Origin: Robertmurraya_A mangrovi
Lineage (GTDB): Bacteria; Bacillota; Bacilli; Bacillales; Cytobacillaceae
Direction of reading: 5' to 3'
DNA length: 64,000 nt
Assembly (NCBI RefSeq): GCF_034427655.1
Contig: NZ_JAXOFX010000019.1
Span: forward strand, 18,475 to 82,474
The notes beneath the pieces were generated by a model. It was not told where the DNA came from. It saw only the letters and a program-made list of their open reading frames with translations, and did no database searches. A program made the translations under genes and the position numbers. Positions 25,158 to 32,652 of the stretch are shown here, one piece after another. How positions within the stretch are numbered: the stretch's first letter is position 1; each line of letters starts with the position of its first letter.

Positions 25158-26489
25158 TTATTTTACTGCGTTCGCTGCGATATGAACCGCATCCCACACT
25201 CCAGCAAACGGAGGGGCATAACATAAATCTAACATTCCTAGTTCATCTGCTGTCATATTGTTATGAATCGCCACAGCAAAAACGTCTATTCTTAAAACAG
25301 CACCCTTTTGTCCAATGGATTGAGCTCCTAGTATTCTTCTAGAGCGCTTTTCACAGATTAGTTTAATCCAGATTGGCGTTTGGTTAGGATAGTATCCTGG
25401 ATGATCGGCACTTTTTACAAAAACAGTTGTGTAATCAATCGCCAAGTTCTTAGCCTCTTCTTCAGACAAGCCTGTTCTACCCATCTCAAGATTGCAAACC
25501 TTAATGGCAGCACTTCCTAGAGTACCTATATACTTCTGGTGACTTCCTGCTATATTCGCACCGGCAATTCTTCCACATTTGTTCGCATTTGTACCCAACG
25601 GAATGAATGTGTTTTCTTCCATTACCTTGTGGTAGACTTGAGCACAATCTCCAGCAGAATAAATATCTTGAATATTTGTCCTCATCTCTCGGTCAATAAT
25701 TACCGCTCCATTTGAAGCTAAATGGATTCCTGAACCGTCTAAAAAAGAAGTTGCTGGCTTTACTCCAATAGATAATAGAACTAAATCGGCTTTGTATGTT
25801 CCTTGATCGGTTTTAACTGCTTCTACTTTCTCTTGACCTAAAAAGGTTTCTACTTTTTCACCAAGGTTTAATTTTGTACCATGATTTAACAGTTCTTTTT
25901 CTGCTAAGTCCGTTACTTCTTTATCGAACGTCTTTAAAATACGATCGGATAATTCTACTACTCTAACGTTTTTTCCTAAGTGTAACATCGCTTCGGCTAC
26001 TTCAATTCCAATATAACCTCCACCTACAATGACTACATCTTTAATGTCCGGTCGAGATGCAACCTCTTGAAGGCGAATACCATCTTCTAATGTTTTAAGG
26101 CCATGAATATTGGATAGCTGTATACCTGGAAATGGCGGAATGATAGGAGATGTTCCTGTTGAAATCATTAGTTTATCGTATTGATCAATAAACAACTTGT
26201 TATTTTTTAAATCTTTCACAAGAACTTGCTTTTTATCTGGTACGACTTTTACCACTTCATGATGAAGGAAGGTCTGTATTCCCATGTTTGTAAATTGTTC
26301 CTGCGTTCTCGCAATCATTTTTGTATAGTCATTATTTTCACCAGAAACGTAATAAGGAAGACCACAAGCCCCGTATGATAAAAAACCACCTTTTTCATAC
26401 ACAACGACTTCTGCATCTTTGTTAACCCTTTTAAGTTTAGAGGCAGCAGACATTCCTGCTGCCACCCCGCCAATTACTAATAGTTTCAT
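25158..26489 (-). CDS. CoA-disulfide reductase / NADH oxidase-like flavoprotein
   Basis: A 443-residue FAD-dependent pyridine-nucleotide disulfide oxidoreductase. The FAD fingerprint VIGGVAAGMSAASKLKR is at the N-terminus; FLSYGACGLPYYVSG carries the single redox cysteine (about residue 43) used by CoA-disulfide reductases and by NADH oxidases; VIVGGGYIGIEVAE is the NAD(P)H-binding motif; DIYSAGDCAQV is the second FAD motif. In this locus it may keep CoA reduced, or act as an NADH oxidase returning NAD to the aldehyde dehydrogenase, since no alcohol dehydrogenase gene is present. The two roles cannot be separated by eye. AGGAGAG precedes the ATG. Confidence 0.88.
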   Translation of the reverse strand: MKLLVIGGVAAGMSAASKLKRVNKDAEVVVYEKGGFLSYGACGLPYYVSGENNDYTKMIARTQEQFTNMGIQTFLHHEVVKVVPDKKQVLVKDLKNNKLFIDQYDKLMISTGTSPIIPPFPGIQLSNIHGLKTLEDGIRLQEVASRPDIKDVVIVGGGYIGIEVAEAMLHLGKNVRVVELSDRILKTFDKEVTDLAEKELLNHGTKLNLGEKVETFLGQEKVEAVKTDQGTYKADLVLLSIGVKPATSFLDGSGIHLASNGAVIIDREMRTNIQDIYSAGDCAQVYHKVMEENTFIPLGTNANKCGRIAGANIAGSHQKYIGTLGSAAIKVCNLEMGRTGLSEEEAKNLAIDYTTVFVKSADHPGYYPNQTPIWIKLICEKRSRRILGAQSIGQKGAVLRIDVFAVAIHNNMTADELGMLDLCYAPPFAGVWDAVHIAANAVK

Positions 26490-26537
26490 AGTTTGCTCTC
26501 CTATGATTTATTCTTTTAACCCATTAAAATGACGAGC

Positions 26538-26798
26538 TTACTCTTTAATGTTTGGTTCACTATCAATGATTCCTACAACAACAGCATCTATTGGGGCATT
26601 TCTTTTTAATGCGAATTGTGCGGGTGACCCTTGTGATACTAAAACAAGTTCCCCAATTCCTGCTCCAATTTCATCTGCTGCAACGATGTAGTCTTTATTG
26701 CTACCATAGGTAGGCTGGATTACTAAAAATTTATAGCCTTGTAGTCCCTCATACTTTCTTGTGGATACTACATTGCTTATAACCTTACCTATAATCAT
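26538..26798 (-). CDS. Microcompartment vertex protein (BMC-P, EutN/CcmL family)
   Basis: An 86-residue EutN/CcmL protein. MIIGKVISNVVSTRKYEGLQ is the typical start, LVIQPTYG and DYIVAADEIGAGIGELVLVSQGSPA the conserved middle, and DAVVVGIIDS the end. These proteins form pentamers that cap the twelve vertices of the polyhedral shell. Only one vertex gene is present. GGAGGTT lies 8 bases before the ATG. It sits between pduL and the flavoprotein gene. Confidence 0.96.
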   Translation of the reverse strand: MIIGKVISNVVSTRKYEGLQGYKFLVIQPTYGSNKDYIVAADEIGAGIGELVLVSQGSPAQFALKRNAPIDAVVVGIIDSEPNIKE

Positions 26799-26813
26799 GT
26801 TTAGGAACCTCCA

Positions 26814-27494
26814 TTATTCCAAAATTAATTTTAATTGTTCTGTTCCGTTTAAGCCAAAAGCGTTGGCGTCATCTGTGTCGATGTGCATATCTAAGGCGTA
26901 ATTAGGTCTAACTCGAATGGTTACTTTCCCCATTACTCCGGCTTTTTCACCTTCTACAAGGACTGACACTTTTTGCTTATCAACTACACCAAAGCTTCTT
27001 GCATCTTCTGGAGTCATATGAATATGACGGTCGGCAATAATACATCCTTCTTGTAACTCAACAACACCCTCAGGTCCAATAAGAGTGATTGGAGCAGACC
27101 CTGCTACATTACCTGATTCTCTTACCGGTGGATTTACCCCTAACTTTCTCGCATCTGTTCGGGCTACTTCAACTTGAGTTTTTGGTCGGATAGGTGCAAG
27201 AACTCGAACATTCTCTATCGTTCCTTTTGGACCCTGTAACGTTACTTTCTCATTGCAGGCAAACTGCCCTGGTTGAGAGATGTCTTTAAACTTTGTTAGT
27301 TGATGTCCTTGACCAAAAAGGATATCAATATGTTCCTGGCTAAGGTGGATATGCCTAGCAGAAATGCTTACAGGAACATGGCTTTTTCGTTCGTTCGATT
27401 GAATTAGATTATGTTTTTGAAGCTCTAGAATGACTGATTTTGTAATCTCCTCTAGAAGTTCATTTCGATTGAAATCCTTCAGACTACTCACCAC
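26814..27494 (-). CDS. pduL: PduL-type phosphate acyltransferase with N-terminal encapsulation helix
   Basis: A 226-residue PduL. Two similar halves each carry the metal-binding His motif: VSISARHIHLSQEHI and IADRHIHMTPEDA; ARTDARKLGVNPPVRESGNV and YALDMHIDTDDANAFGL complete the active site. PduL converts acyl-CoA plus phosphate to acyl-phosphate and CoA, recycling CoA inside the shell. Residues about 8-30 (NRNELLEEITKSVILELQKH) form an amphipathic helix before a linker, as in encapsulated PduL. The start appears to be GTG at 27494 with only a weak distant binding site, so its exact position is uncertain. It lies directly behind the shell genes. Confidence 0.95.
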   Translation of the reverse strand: MVSSLKDFNRNELLEEITKSVILELQKHNLIQSNERKSHVPVSISARHIHLSQEHIDILFGQGHQLTKFKDISQPGQFACNEKVTLQGPKGTIENVRVLAPIRPKTQVEVARTDARKLGVNPPVRESGNVAGSAPITLIGPEGVVELQEGCIIADRHIHMTPEDARSFGVVDKQKVSVLVEGEKAGVMGKVTIRVRPNYALDMHIDTDDANAFGLNGTEQLKLILE

Positions 27495-27514
27495 TTTGCT
27501 ATAAAGTTATATCC

Positions 27515-27790
27515 TTATTTTAAAAATGGTAATAGTTTTTCAACATCTGAATGTGGTCTTGGGATAACATGTACCGCTACTAGTTCTCCCACTCTTTGAG
27601 CCGCTTCTGCTCCTACCTCAGTTGCTGCTTTTACTGCACCAACTTCTCCTCTAACGATAACAGAAACTAAACCAGATCCGATTTTTTCGCTACCTATGAT
27701 TTCTACGTTCGCTGCCTTTAACATTGCGTCTGCTGCTTCAATTGCTGCTGTTAATCCTCTAGTTTCGATTACTCCGATTGATCCACTCAT
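27515..27790 (-). CDS. Microcompartment shell hexamer protein (BMC-H, PduA-like), copy 1
   Basis: A 91-residue single BMC-domain protein starting SIGVIETRGLTAAIEAADAM. The pore loop KIGSGLVSVIV, with small Gly-Ser-Gly residues, is the same as in PduA/EutM-like hexamers and suits small polar metabolites. It is nearly identical to the next upstream shell protein (27831-28103), so the pair arose by recent duplication. AGGAGGAAAT precedes the ATG. It probably forms the bulk facets of the shell. Confidence 0.97.
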   Translation of the reverse strand: MSGSIGVIETRGLTAAIEAADAMLKAANVEIIGSEKIGSGLVSVIVRGEVGAVKAATEVGAEAAQRVGELVAVHVIPRPHSDVEKLLPFLK

Positions 27791-27830
27791 TTTATTTCCT
27801 CCTCGTTTTCTATCAATTTATAAAAATGTT

Positions 27831-28103
27831 TTACAGGTTTGGAATTAATTTTTTCACATCGCCATGTGGTCTTGGAATGACATGTACGGCTACTAGTTCT
27901 CCTACTCTTTGTGCTGCCTCTGAACCAACTTCAGTTGCCGCTTTAACTGCCCCAACATCACCTTTAATGATGACAGATACTAGTCCTGAACCGATTTTTT
28001 CACTACCTACGATTTCTACGTTTGCTGCTTTTAGCATTGCGTCTGCCGCTTCAATTGCTGCAGTTAATCCTCTAGTTTCAATAATTCCTAATGATTCATT
28101 CAT
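27831..28103 (-). CDS. Microcompartment shell hexamer protein (BMC-H, PduA-like), copy 2
   Basis: A 90-residue BMC-domain protein, the near-duplicate of its neighbour at 27515-27790; they differ at about a dozen positions, mostly at the two ends. The pore loop is KIGSGLVSVII. Its start overlaps the end of the upstream shell gene by 8 bases. Two nearly equal facet proteins could mix in one hexamer or simply raise dosage. Confidence 0.97.
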   Translation of the reverse strand: MNESLGIIETRGLTAAIEAADAMLKAANVEIVGSEKIGSGLVSVIIKGDVGAVKAATEVGSEAAQRVGELVAVHVIPRPHGDVKKLIPNL

Positions 28104-28452
28104 TGTTTTTCCTCCTAGTATTTCGTCTTGTTTTTGGTTTTGTCGTTACTTCCTCTTCCTTAACAGAAGATGGAATTATATATCGTAATATCTCAGGATG
28201 TGGCTTAGAGATAACAATCGCCATTTTTAATGGATTAGTCTCTTTCTGCTGACACACTTGCTTAACCGTTTCAACGGCAGCTGCCACATCAGAAATACTT
28301 CCACCTACTAAAAGCGAAACTAATCTTCCACCTAAATAATTTTCGCTCGTGATGAATTCTACGTTTGACGACTTACACATTACGTCTAATAGTTCAATGG
28401 CAATGGTATAGTATTGGGCTTCAATAACTCCTATAGCTTCATACTGTTTCAT
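28096..28452 (-). CDS. BMC-domain shell protein with basic C-terminal tail
   Basis: A 118-residue protein. Residues 1-90 are a divergent BMC domain (EAIGVIEAQYYTIAIELLDV, SENYLGGRLVSLLVGG, AIVISKPHPEILRYI). The pore loop reads YLGGRLVSLLV, with an Arg beside the pore instead of the usual small residue. The last 25 residues are very basic (TKPKTRRNTRRKN), resembling the tails of accessory shell proteins such as PduK. The tail could contact nucleic acid, cargo or another surface. It is coupled by 1-base and 8-base overlaps to its neighbours. Confidence 0.9.
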   Translation of the reverse strand: MKQYEAIGVIEAQYYTIAIELLDVMCKSSNVEFITSENYLGGRLVSLLVGGSISDVAAAVETVKQVCQQKETNPLKMAIVISKPHPEILRYIIPSSVKEEEVTTKPKTRRNTRRKNNE

Positions 28453-28739
28453 TATGAATCACCTTTTTTCTCTGGAGAAATGAGGACCTCTAACCCTTCA
28501 TAAGGTCTAGGAATAACCGAAAGTCCTGCGACCTCTCCTAAACGGCTAGCTGCCTCGGCTCCAATTTCAATGGCTACTTGAACGGAAGCAAGATCTCCTC
28601 TTATCATGACAGCAATTAAACCTGATCCTGTTCTTTTAATTTCATGCACTTCAACAAAAGCAGACTTAACCATTGCATCAATACAAGAAGATGCGGTTGC
28701 CATTCCAATAACTTCAATAATGCCTAGTGATTGATTCAT
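28452..28739 (-). CDS. BMC-domain shell protein (BMC-H)
   Basis: A 95-residue single BMC-domain protein: QSLGIIEVIGMATASSCIDA at the start, pore segment RTGSGLIAVMIRGDLASVQV, and AGLSVIPRPYEGLEVL at the end. It is closer to standard facet proteins than its two neighbours but has a distinct N-terminus. It overlaps the next gene by one base and follows the previous one without a gap, which argues for tightly balanced production of shell parts. Confidence 0.95.
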   Translation of the reverse strand: MNQSLGIIEVIGMATASSCIDAMVKSAFVEVHEIKRTGSGLIAVMIRGDLASVQVAIEIGAEAASRLGEVAGLSVIPRPYEGLEVLISPEKKGDS

Positions 28740-29060
28740 CTACTTCACCTTTACTTTCCCAAGCGGAAGCAGTTTCTGTAGTTCCTCGGATGCTGAAGGA
28801 ATAAAATGAGTTAAAATATCCTTTTCGTCGATATATTTACTTGCTTCCTCTTTTGCTACTTCAAGTGCGATTTTCACATCTGAAATACTTCCGGTAAATT
28901 TCACTTGAATCACAACTGGAATAGGTGCTGAGTCTCCTAAGGTTGGATTGTTACAGTCCATTCCTTCTATATGAATATCAGCATTCTTACACGCTTTATC
29001 CATAGCAGCAAGTGCGACACTATATCCTTGAACTTCTAATAGTCCTAACGCTTTTGACAT
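28740..29060 (-). CDS. BMC-domain shell protein with insertion
   Basis: A 106-residue protein when started at the ATG at 29058-29060, which has GGTGG before it; a GTG three codons upstream overlaps the binding site. The BMC fold is recognisable (KALGLLEVQGYSVALAAMDK and SISDVKIALEVAKEEASKYI), but an insertion of about ten residues lies around NNPTLGDSAPIP, where the pore loop normally starts, so the pore is probably altered or blocked. It may serve as a specialised facet or adaptor protein. It is the first shell gene, directly behind the aldehyde dehydrogenase gene. Confidence 0.88.
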   Translation of the reverse strand: MSKALGLLEVQGYSVALAAMDKACKNADIHIEGMDCNNPTLGDSAPIPVVIQVKFTGSISDVKIALEVAKEEASKYIDEKDILTHFIPSASEELQKLLPLGKVKVK

Positions 29061-29069
29061 CGTTCCCAC

Positions 29070-30608
29070 CTACCCTATTATTCGAAATCCGCCTTCTGCA
29101 AGAACACATCTTCTTTGTCTAGTAAACGTTCGAGCTGATGTAATTCCTTCTCCAGTAGGACCTGCTATTGTCATCGTTGCATGTCCTTCTCCTCCAAAGC
29201 CTACACCTGCAAGAGAAGAAGCATTTTTTACAAAAATCGTCGTTTCTATTGCTCTAGCAAACTTCGTTAAATGATCGACATTTTTAGAATGCATAATGGC
29301 CGTATGTCTGTTTCCATGTTCTGCTTTTACCGCCAAATCAATTGCGTCGTCCAAATTTTTCACTCTAACAATTGGTAAAACAGGCATCATCTGTTCTAAT
29401 TGAACGAACGGATGGTCAAAGTCTACTTCACAAATTAATAGTTTTACATTTGAAGGGGCTTGAACCCCTAATTTTTCTAAAAATAAACCTGCATGTTTTC
29501 CGACCCAATGTTTTGACACATGATATTCACGTTTGTTATCAAGGCTACACCCTTGCGCCACTTGCTTCTCATTCTCTTCCAAAGCAAAGCTCATCACTTG
29601 CTGTAGTTGATGTTGATCAAGCATGTATGCACCGTTATTTAGCATGTTAAAGATTAAATCGTCTGCAACAGAGTCTAATACAAATACTTCTTTTTCTGCG
29701 ATACAAAGTAGATTATTATCAAAAGAAGCACCATTAATAATAGATTTAGCCGCATTCTCCATGTCTGCTGTGTCATCGACGATTACTGGAGGATTCCCTG
29801 CCCCTGCACCAATTGCTTTTTTACCAGATTGTAATAGGGCCTTAACTAAACCAGGTCCACCCGTTCCAACTAACATTCTGACTTTAGGGCTTTCCACTAG
29901 CACGTTCATCGTGTCTAATGTAGGATTTTTAACCATCGTTACTAGATTTGCTGGTCCACCTGATTCTTTAATGGCTTTATTGATTAACTGAACAGCAAAA
30001 GCACAAACATTTTTACTAGAAGGATGGACGTTAAACACTACAGCATTTCCAGCTGCTAGCATTCCTATTGCATTATTAACAACCGTTTCCGTTGGGTTCG
30101 TTACAGGTGTTACAGCCCCAATTAACCCGAACGGTGCTTGCTCTACAATCGTTAATCCATCATCCCCTGAAAAAGCAGCTGTTCTTAAATCTTCTATTCC
30201 AGGAGTTTTTGCTGCTGCAAGTTCATGTTTCGCAATTTTATCTTCATAACGTCCTAGCTTTGTTTCTTCTAATACCATTCTAGCTAACGTTTCTTTTTCC
30301 GATAAAATAACGTTACGAATAGCTGAAATGATTCTTTCACGGTCCTTCACTTGAAAGCTAGAAACATACTCTTTTTGTGCTAGAAAACTAGCTTCAATCG
30401 CATCTTCCATTCTCTCAAACACACCTAGTTCTCCTACTGAACTAGAAGAATAGTGTACTCCTGCATTTGGAGTTTCATATGATACCGTTTTCATTTTTAT
30501 GGGGGCAATCTCTTGTGCTTGTTGTGGAGATTGCTGCCCTATGACCGTTTCAATATTTTGCATAACAGATTGAATAATCGTTTGGATATCTTTTTCACTC
30601 AAGCTCAT
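29070..30608 (-). CDS. CoA-acylating aldehyde dehydrogenase with N-terminal encapsulation helix
   Basis: A 512-residue PduP/EutE-type enzyme. The start at 30608 is set by GGAGGG upstream; a longer frame starts ten codons earlier. Residues 2-20 (SLSEKDIQTIIQSVMQNI) are the amphipathic encapsulation helix, separated from the catalytic body by a flexible linker. Body motifs include GLIGAVTPVTNPTETVVNNA, LVGTGGPGLVKALLQSGKKA and NNLLCIAEKEVFV with the catalytic cysteine. The enzyme oxidises an aldehyde with NAD and CoA to acyl-CoA. In this locus the aldehyde should come from the encapsulated aldolase, and the product goes to PduL. Confidence 0.95.
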   Translation of the reverse strand: MSLSEKDIQTIIQSVMQNIETVIGQQSPQQAQEIAPIKMKTVSYETPNAGVHYSSSSVGELGVFERMEDAIEASFLAQKEYVSSFQVKDRERIISAIRNVILSEKETLARMVLEETKLGRYEDKIAKHELAAAKTPGIEDLRTAAFSGDDGLTIVEQAPFGLIGAVTPVTNPTETVVNNAIGMLAAGNAVVFNVHPSSKNVCAFAVQLINKAIKESGGPANLVTMVKNPTLDTMNVLVESPKVRMLVGTGGPGLVKALLQSGKKAIGAGAGNPPVIVDDTADMENAAKSIINGASFDNNLLCIAEKEVFVLDSVADDLIFNMLNNGAYMLDQHQLQQVMSFALEENEKQVAQGCSLDNKREYHVSKHWVGKHAGLFLEKLGVQAPSNVKLLICEVDFDHPFVQLEQMMPVLPIVRVKNLDDAIDLAVKAEHGNRHTAIMHSKNVDHLTKFARAIETTIFVKNASSLAGVGFGGEGHATMTIAGPTGEGITSARTFTRQRRCVLAEGGFRIIG

Positions 30609-30641
30609 ATTTAGGAGTACCCTCCTTTCTATTTTCAAAAA

Positions 30642-31466
30642 TTATTTAAGATAATGTTTAAGGACATTCTCCGTCACTTTACGAACGATACTTTCAATTA
30701 GTTCGTCTTTATCACTGCTTATTGATTGTTCTTGTTTAACTGACATAGAATTCACTGGTTCAGGATTTGTTGGTCCACAATCACATGGCGGAACTCCACC
30801 TGTTGTGATTCCTAAATTTTGTCTGATATCTATTAAATCTGAAATTTGCGAGCAATTTAACTCATTCGCTTTATTAATAATATTGTTTGAGTACATTAGC
30901 ATAAGTGCATAGTGCTCTAACGATTCCATTCGATAATAGGCTTCAATTAAATCTCTTCCCCAGGTAAGTGCTCCATGATTTGCAAGTAGAACGGCATTAT
31001 AGTCTTTGCAATATGGTGCAATAGAGTCAGGAACTTCTTGAGTCCCAGGAGTTGCGTATGGAGCAACTGGTACGGTTCCTAAAAGAACGACTGCCTCTGG
31101 AGACACTGGCTTATCCAAGCTAATTCCAGCTATTGCAAACGATGTTGCTACAGGTGGATGAGCATGGACTACCGCATTAACTTCTGGATTCTCGTTATAC
31201 ACTCTTAGGTGCATTTTCACTTCAGACGATGGCTTCATCTTTCCAGAAATCACATTTCCTGAAAGGTCCATTTTGACCATCATATCGGGAGTCATAAAGC
31301 CCTTACTTACTCCTGTTGGTGTTGTCCAAATAGTACTCGGACCAACCTTAACGGAGATGTTTCCGTCATTTGCCGCAACAAAGTTTTTATTATAAATTCT
31401 TCTACCAATTTCACATATTAGGTTTTTCGCTTCATAATCTGAATAGTATTTTTTCTTGTTGATCAT
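30642..31466 (-). CDS. Class II aldolase with C-terminal encapsulation helix (5-deoxyribulose-1-phosphate aldolase candidate)
   Basis: A 274-residue protein. Residues 1-215 are a zinc-dependent class II aldolase of the fuculose-1-phosphate aldolase family: NFVAANDGNISVKV (phosphate site), PSSEVKMHLRVY (catalytic Glu), VHAHPP (two zinc His) and LLANHGALTWG (third zinc His). After a Cys/Pro-rich linker, residues about 252-274 (DELIESIVRKVTENVLKHYL) form an amphipathic helix of the encapsulation type. It should cleave a ketose-1-phosphate to DHAP and an aldehyde in the shell. The MtnK/MtnA-like genes nearby point to 5-deoxyribulose-1-phosphate or a 5-substituted analogue as substrate; fuculose or rhamnulose phosphate is less likely because no matching kinase or isomerase is present. 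It heads the operon. Confidence 0.88.
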   Translation of the reverse strand: MINKKKYYSDYEAKNLICEIGRRIYNKNFVAANDGNISVKVGPSTIWTTPTGVSKGFMTPDMMVKMDLSGNVISGKMKPSSEVKMHLRVYNENPEVNAVVHAHPPVATSFAIAGISLDKPVSPEAVVLLGTVPVAPYATPGTQEVPDSIAPYCKDYNAVLLANHGALTWGRDLIEAYYRMESLEHYALMLMYSNNIINKANELNCSQISDLIDIRQNLGITTGGVPPCDCGPTNPEPVNSMSVKQEQSISSDKDELIESIVRKVTENVLKHYLK

Positions 31467-31514
31467 GTAAAACCACTCCCCATTACATGGTTTTTACGTT
31501 CTTTTTCGTTTGGC

Positions 31515-31534
31515 AGTAAGATTTCAATCTTACT
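31515..31534. promoter_or_regulatory. Perfect inverted repeat in the leader of the microcompartment operon
   Basis: AGTAAGAT-TTCA-ATCTTACT is an 8-bp perfect palindrome lying between the predicted promoter and the aldolase start at 31466. There is no T-run, so it is not a standard terminator. It may be an operator or a leader RNA hairpin. Confidence 0.4.
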
Positions 31535-31581
31535 TAGAGTTTGTAAAAAACCAGTATAAATACATCAATTTTCATAACTTA

Positions 31582-31610
31582 ATTTTCTTATTTTTACTGT
31601 ATTTTGTCAA
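31582..31610 (-). promoter_or_regulatory. Predicted promoter of the microcompartment operon
   Basis: On the minus strand TTGACA (31605-31610) is followed after 17 bases by GAAAAT (31582-31587, four of six matches). The -35 box is perfect and the -10 weak, which fits a regulated promoter. Confidence 0.45.
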
Positions 31611-31622
31611 ACTTTATTTTGT

Positions 31623-31662
31623 TTTGTTTGGGTTTTTGTGTTGTTTGTTTTGGTTTTCGGTG
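31623..31662. promoter_or_regulatory. Candidate DeoR operator region, microcompartment operon side
   Basis: TTTGTTTGGGTTTTTGTG (31623-31640) is 17/18 identical to a sequence upstream of the transporter operon (38926-38943). A weaker copy, TTTGTTTTGGTTTTCGGTG, begins 21 bases later at 31644, two helical turns away. The element sits just upstream of the predicted -35 box and in front of the divergent deoR-type gene. Confidence 0.6.
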
Positions 31663-31823
31663 AAAATATAAACACACTTTTCTCATTTATCATGGATAAC
31701 GGTATGTACTTTCGCATTTCTTGTGGATAATTCTTTTGAATACCACAAAATGTATGGTATTATTTTTAGAGGGAAAATTGGTACTATTTATAAACTAAAC
31801 ACTTAACAATTCGGAGGAGCACC

Positions 31824-32585
31824 ATGCTACCTATTGCTAGAAAAAATAAAATAAAAGAAATAATTATTGAGAAAAAGAGTGTGACAGTAGCAGAGCTTAC
31901 TGAACTTTTTCAAGTAACTGAAGAAACAATTCGTAGAGACTTAAAACAACTTGAGGATGAAGGTATTCTTAACCGTACATACGGTGGAGCATATATCTCA
32001 GAAGGTGTTCAGAGCGATGTAGATGTGAAGCTTAGAGAGTTTATACATGTTGAGGGAAAAAAGAAGATTGCTTCTAAATGTCTCTCTTTTATAAAAAGCG
32101 GAGATTCTATCTTTTTGGATGCGTCAACAACTTCGTTAGTGATTGCTAGCATGTTAAAAGATCATAAACTTACCGTTGTAACTAATTCTATTAAAGTAGT
32201 AACTACTTTAATGGATAGTCCAAGCATTCGCATCGTTGTTATTGGCGGAACATTATCTAACTCTTCATTATCTAATTTAGGAAGAACAGCGGAAGATAAC
32301 ACAAGAAAGTACTTTTTTGATTCAGCATTTATTTCTTGTCGCTCAGTTAGTATGCAGCATGGAATTACAGATTCGAACGAACAACAAGCGGCCATTCGTC
32401 AAATTGCTGCTGAACATGCAAACAACGTATTTTTAGTTGCTGACTATACGAAATTTGATAAAACTTCATTTGCTAGCATTTGTGGCTTTGAAGATGTTAA
32501 TGCGATTGTTGTGGATAACACCCTTTCTGATGAATGGCGTAAATTCCTTGAGGAGAAGAATATACAGTTGTTGGAATGCGAGTAA
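31824..32585 (+). CDS. DeoR-family regulator of the microcompartment and transport operons
   Basis: A 253-residue DeoR-type regulator. The N-terminal helix-turn-helix (VTVAELTELFQVTEETIRRD, then LNRTYGGA) is the family signature, and the C-terminal sugar-phosphate-sensing domain has GDSIFLDASTTS, VVTNSIKV, VIGGTLSNSSLSNLG and VADYTKFDKTSF. These regulators usually lose DNA binding when a phosphorylated sugar intermediate binds. The gene lies between the two operons, divergent from the shell operon and convergent with the transport operon, so it is the obvious local regulator. CGGAGGAG precedes the ATG. Confidence 0.93.
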   Translation: MLPIARKNKIKEIIIEKKSVTVAELTELFQVTEETIRRDLKQLEDEGILNRTYGGAYISEGVQSDVDVKLREFIHVEGKKKIASKCLSFIKSGDSIFLDASTTSLVIASMLKDHKLTVVTNSIKVVTTLMDSPSIRIVVIGGTLSNSSLSNLGRTAEDNTRKYFFDSAFISCRSVSMQHGITDSNEQQAAIRQIAAEHANNVFLVADYTKFDKTSFASICGFEDVNAIVVDNTLSDEWRKFLEEKNIQLLECE

Positions 32586-32600
32586 TGTTTGTTACATAAT

Positions 32601-32634
32601 AAAGCCAGAGTGGTTATTACCCCACTCTGGCTTT
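32601..32634. terminator. Bidirectional terminator between deoR-type and mtnA-type genes
   Basis: AAAGCCAGAGTGG and CCACTCTGGCTTT form a long near-perfect hairpin between two convergent stops; each arm ends in T or A runs serving one strand each. Confidence 0.88.
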
Positions 32635-32652
32635 ATCTATATTGCGAATAGA

